Shown: positions 6,719 to 8,853 of the stretch, one piece after another
Layout of the letters: each line of letters begins with the position of its first letter
Numbering within the stretch: the stretch's first letter is position 1
NCBI GenBank assembly: GCA_007129695.1
Contig: SKVA01000052.1
Coordinates: 1-8,853 of the forward strand
Origin: Spirochaetaceae bacterium
Lineage (GTDB): Bacteria > Spirochaetota > Spirochaetia > DSM-27196 > SLST01
Reading direction: 5' to 3'
Length of the DNA stretch: 8,853 bases
Made by a program: the position numbers and the translations under genes
The notes under the pieces: model-generated
The model's database searches: none
What the model was told of the DNA's origin: nothing
The model's input: the letters and a program-made list of their open reading frames with translations, nothing else

Positions 6719-6731
6719 ATGCAGTGTGCAT
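6719..6731. promoter_or_regulatory. Dyad 2: second copy of ATGCA-N3-TGCAT
   Basis: ATGCA, centre GTG, TGCAT, followed by CGC as in dyad 1. The centre-to-centre distance to dyad 1 is 41 bases, close to four helical turns, so two bound dimers would sit on the same face of the DNA. It is centred near -71 from the predicted sigma-54 start site. Confidence 0.5.
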
Positions 6732-6768
6732 CGCCGTCGGCGTCTCGGCGGGCTGACGCGCCAGTTGG

Positions 6769-6785
6769 TTGGCATGCTGGTTGCT
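6769..6785 (+). promoter_or_regulatory. Candidate sigma-54 (RpoN) promoter of the Ig-like lipoprotein gene
   Basis: TTGGCATGCTGGTTGCT matches the sigma-54 consensus YTGGCACG-N4-TTGCW at all but one position (T for C in CACG). The invariant GG (6771-6772) and GC (6783-6784) are separated by the required 10 bases. Transcription would begin near 6796, leaving a leader of about 119 bases. The paired dyads upstream stand where a sigma-54 enhancer-binding protein would bind. Confidence 0.55.
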
Positions 6786-6795
6786 AATAAACACG

Positions 6796-6914
6796 TGTCG
6801 GAGGTGCCCGCGGAGTGGAAATTGGTGAGCGATGTGATATTTATTTGAGAAGCCTGCGCGGGGCACGGCCGAAAATGAAAGGATGACTCGTCATTCGACT
6901 AAAAGGGGTCAGGT
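6796..6914 (+). other. Predicted 5' leader of the lipoprotein message
   Basis: The leader contains a long-range inverted repeat: GTGCCCGCG (6804-6812) can pair with CGC-G-GGGCAC (6857-6866, one bulged G), enclosing a 44-base AT-richer loop. A short ATGAC-TC-GTCAT repeat (6883-6894) lies next to the ribosome-binding region AGGGG (6904-6908, 6 bases before the ATG). No known riboswitch class was recognised and no gene is seen. ATGs at 6875 and 6883 are out of frame with the lipoprotein; the first stops after three codons. Confidence 0.3.
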
Positions 6915-8853
6915 ATGGCACGGACCGCCGCGCTTAGCGCACGCCTCATAGCGATCACCGCCGCGCTGCTCATCGCAGCGTGCAACAACCCGTTCCAGGT
7001 AGGCTTCGGGGACAACGTCGATATCGACAGACCGACGGTCTCTCTCGAACAGCCGGCGCTCGGATCATTCCTGCGTGGTACGGTCGAGTTCCGTGGTTCC
7101 GCGACCGACGACGTCGCGGTCGCAACGGTCGCGATATCGTTCGACCGCGGTGCATCGTGGCAGCCGGTGACCTACGACGCGGCGCAGTCGCGCTGGAACT
7201 TTCAGCTCAACACGCTGACGCGCCCGAACGGCTCGCTCTCTGTGATGGTCCGGGTAACCGACAACACCGGAAAGCAGACCACGACCGAGGAGCTGCTCTT
7301 TTCGGTCGACAACGATCCGCCGAGCATCTTCTTCACGTTTCCATCGATCAACCCCGACACCTACGATCCGCTGAACCCGCCGACGATCGGCAAGAACGGC
7401 GCGGTCTTCGGGACGGTCACCGATCGCGAGGCGATCGCACTTGAGTATCCGAAGATCCGGTTCTGGCGCGACGACCTGGGCGTGGAAGAACCGACCGAGT
7501 GGACGAGCATGCGGACCGGATCCGACCTTCCGTCGGTGTTCGACTTCAAGTACAACATCCCCACCGAGCAGGTCGGCGACTTCTTCCTGCGCGTGACCGC
7601 GCGCGACGTCGGCGGCCAAGTGCGTACGGTTCCGCCGCTCGACCAGGACGGGTATCGAGTCGTCGTCGTCAGCGGCGCGCCGCAGATCTCGTTCGCCGCA
7701 CCATCGCAGGCGTCGTACGCTCGGGGCACAATCGCGGTGACGGGCACGACCAGTCACGAGACCGGGAACCAACCGGACATCACCGTACGCTTCTCCGAGC
7801 GCGACGCGCCGGTAGCGCTCCTCACGGTCACACCTGCAAGCCCCGGGTTCACCGTCACGAGCGACGGTGGCGGCGGCTTCGACTGGGAGTACCAACTCGA
7901 CACGTCAGCGCTGCCCGACGGCACGATCGTCGCACAAGCGTTCGCGGAGATCGGCGGAACAACCGGCTTCGATAACCTGGTCTTCCTGGTGGATAACGAG
8001 TTGCCGACGGCGACGGTGACGACCCCGGGCTTCCTGGATACGGTGTACAGCCAGGTGACGATCGCAGGCACCGCATCCGACAACATGGGCGTCGATCAGG
8101 TCGCGATCAAGCTGGGGAGCGACGACTACCTGGTTCTGGCTGGTACGTACAACTGGCAGCACAGTTTCGACTCGATCGCGTACGGATCGAGCACGCACGC
8201 CGACGAAGTGGACCCGGCGACAGGCGAGCTCGCAGTCGGAACCGCGGTGTGGAGGCTTCCGATCCTCATCCGCGTAACTGATCCGGCAGGCAACGAGCAG
8301 ATGGTCGAGCATCGAATCTACATCGACCAGGACCTGGACAAGCCGACGGTAACGGTACTCGCGCCTCCGGGCGGCAGCAACCTTGCGGGGCCGGTCCTTG
8401 TTACCGGTACGGCGTTTGATGCCGACCCCGGCGTCCACCGCGTGGAGATGCAGATAGTCGCGCTCGCCGACGATGACCAGGTGATCGGACACGTCGACCC
8501 TCTCGGCGGGGCCATGATCGATGTCGACTGGCACACGACGACGGGCACAACACAGTGGACTCAGGAGATCAACAGCAATGGCGGTCTCTACTCGGTCACG
8601 AAAACGGGCGCGGCGTACGACGGCAGCGGCCTGACGCATAACGGGCGTCTGCGGCTTCGGATACGGGCCGTCGATCTGGGCGGCAAAGAAGGAAACGTCC
8701 AGGAACTGGTGATCCGGCTGGACGAGACCATTCCGAGCATCACCGACGTGCTCCCGGCTTCCGGATCGTACGTCCGCGGCGGCTTCAACCTGACCGCGAC
8801 GATCGCGGACGACGAGTTCATCGAGTCGGTCTCAGTCAGCAACGACGGTGGCA
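6915..8853 (+). CDS. Large surface lipoprotein of tandem Ig-like domains, truncated by window edge
   Basis: The frame from ATG at 6915 is open to the window end: 646 codons, no stop. A lipoprotein signal peptide ends in the lipobox LIAA-C, with Cys23 as the lipidated residue and Asn at +2, which usually allows sorting to the outer membrane. The rest is a series of about six Ig-like repeats starting near residues 38, 132, 254, 360, 474 and 603. Each opens with a phrase such as DNDPP, DNELPT, DKPTV or DETIPS and usually continues G-x-x-x-x-x-G-T/S-A-x-D. Several close with R-V/A-T/V-D-x-x-G (RVTDNTG, RVTDPAGN, RAVDLGG). Asp-box-like SFDRGASW (75-82) and VSNDGG (641-646) sit within beta strands of repeats 1 and 6. 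AGGGG lies 6 bases before the ATG. This is the architecture of cell-surface adhesins or stalk proteins. Ligand and catalytic domain, if any, are not visible. Confidence 0.88.
   Translation, partial: MARTAALSARLIAITAALLIAACNNPFQVGFGDNVDIDRPTVSLEQPALGSFLRGTVEFRGSATDDVAVATVAISFDRGASWQPVTYDAAQSRWNFQLNTLTRPNGSLSVMVRVTDNTGKQTTTEELLFSVDNDPPSIFFTFPSINPDTYDPLNPPTIGKNGAVFGTVTDREAIALEYPKIRFWRDDLGVEEPTEWTSMRTGSDLPSVFDFKYNIPTEQVGDFFLRVTARDVGGQVRTVPPLDQDGYRVVVVSGAPQISFAAPSQASYARGTIAVTGTTSHETGNQPDITVRFSERDAPVALLTVTPASPGFTVTSDGGGGFDWEYQLDTSALPDGTIVAQAFAEIGGTTGFDNLVFLVDNELPTATVTTPGFLDTVYSQVTIAGTASDNMGVDQVAIKLGSDDYLVLAGTYNWQHSFDSIAYGSSTHADEVDPATGELAVGTAVWRLPILIRVTDPAGNEQMVEHRIYIDQDLDKPTVTVLAPPGGSNLAGPVLVTGTAFDADPGVHRVEMQIVALADDDQVIGHVDPLGGAMIDVDWHTTTGTTQWTQEINSNGGLYSVTKTGAAYDGSGLTHNGRLRLRIRAVDLGGKEGNVQELVIRLDETIPSITDVLPASGSYVRGGFNLTATIADDEFIESVSVSNDGG

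Noticed and set aside
5501..6787. 428-codon plus-strand frame opposite the methyltransferase
   Set aside because: The minus strand contains the methyltransferase motifs TSPPY and DPFVGTGTT; this frame is its antisense shadow.
6769..6790. TTGGCA plus TAATAA read as a sigma-70 promoter
   Set aside because: The spacer would be only 10 bases, too short for sigma-70. The same bases fit sigma-54 spacing.
6791..6798. ACACGTGT palindrome
   Set aside because: Only 8 bases, single copy, lying at the predicted transcription start; not enough to call a site.
7065..7895. 276-codon minus-strand frame opposite the lipoprotein gene
   Set aside because: Arg/Val/Asp-rich composition typical of an antisense frame; the plus-strand Ig-like repeats explain the sequence.

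Overview
The window is about 63% G+C by eye and densely packed with genes on both strands. It looks like bacterial chromosome from a diderm (Gram-negative-type) lineage: there is a lipoprotein with a clear lipobox, several secreted proteins with type I signal peptides, and a candidate sigma-54 promoter. The lineage cannot be fixed from the sequence. A high-GC spirochaete-like or other environmental diderm would fit, at low confidence. No rRNA, tRNA, CRISPR array, insertion sequence or integrase was seen.

Layout. (1) Positions 1-3692, minus strand: a three-gene operon read right to left. It encodes an S41 (carboxyl-terminal-protease-like) exported protein, a small exported protein with a long acidic linker and a helical C-terminal domain, and a sialidase-like Asp-box (BNR) beta-propeller protein that runs off the left edge. 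The first two genes overlap by 4 bases (ATGA). The third follows after 55 bases that contain a strong hairpin. (2) Positions 3819-4964, plus strand: an MFS permease of the MFS_1_like/HcaT type, divergent from the operon across a 126-base promoter region. (3) Positions 6625-4983, minus strand: an orphan beta-class DNA methyltransferase (TSPPY motif) coupled by an ATGA overlap to a two-helix membrane protein with a PH-like cytoplasmic domain. This pair converges on the MFS gene. (4) Positions 6626-6914: a 289-base divergent control region. It holds a good sigma-70-type promoter for the methyltransferase, two copies of a dyad ATGCA-N3-TGCAT, and a near-consensus sigma-54 promoter facing right. 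(5) Positions 6915-8853 and beyond, plus strand: a large surface lipoprotein made of repeated Ig-like domains, cut by the right edge.

How they may work together: the left operon looks like an envelope or periplasmic module. Its S41 member appears to have lost both residues of the catalytic Ser/Lys dyad, so it may be a binding or scaffold protein rather than a protease. The lipoprotein on the right is probably displayed at the outer membrane and may be switched by a sigma-54 activator. The methyltransferase and MFS genes look like independent units. Three promoters (S41, MFS, methyltransferase) place their -10 element so close to the start codon that the transcripts would be leaderless or nearly so.
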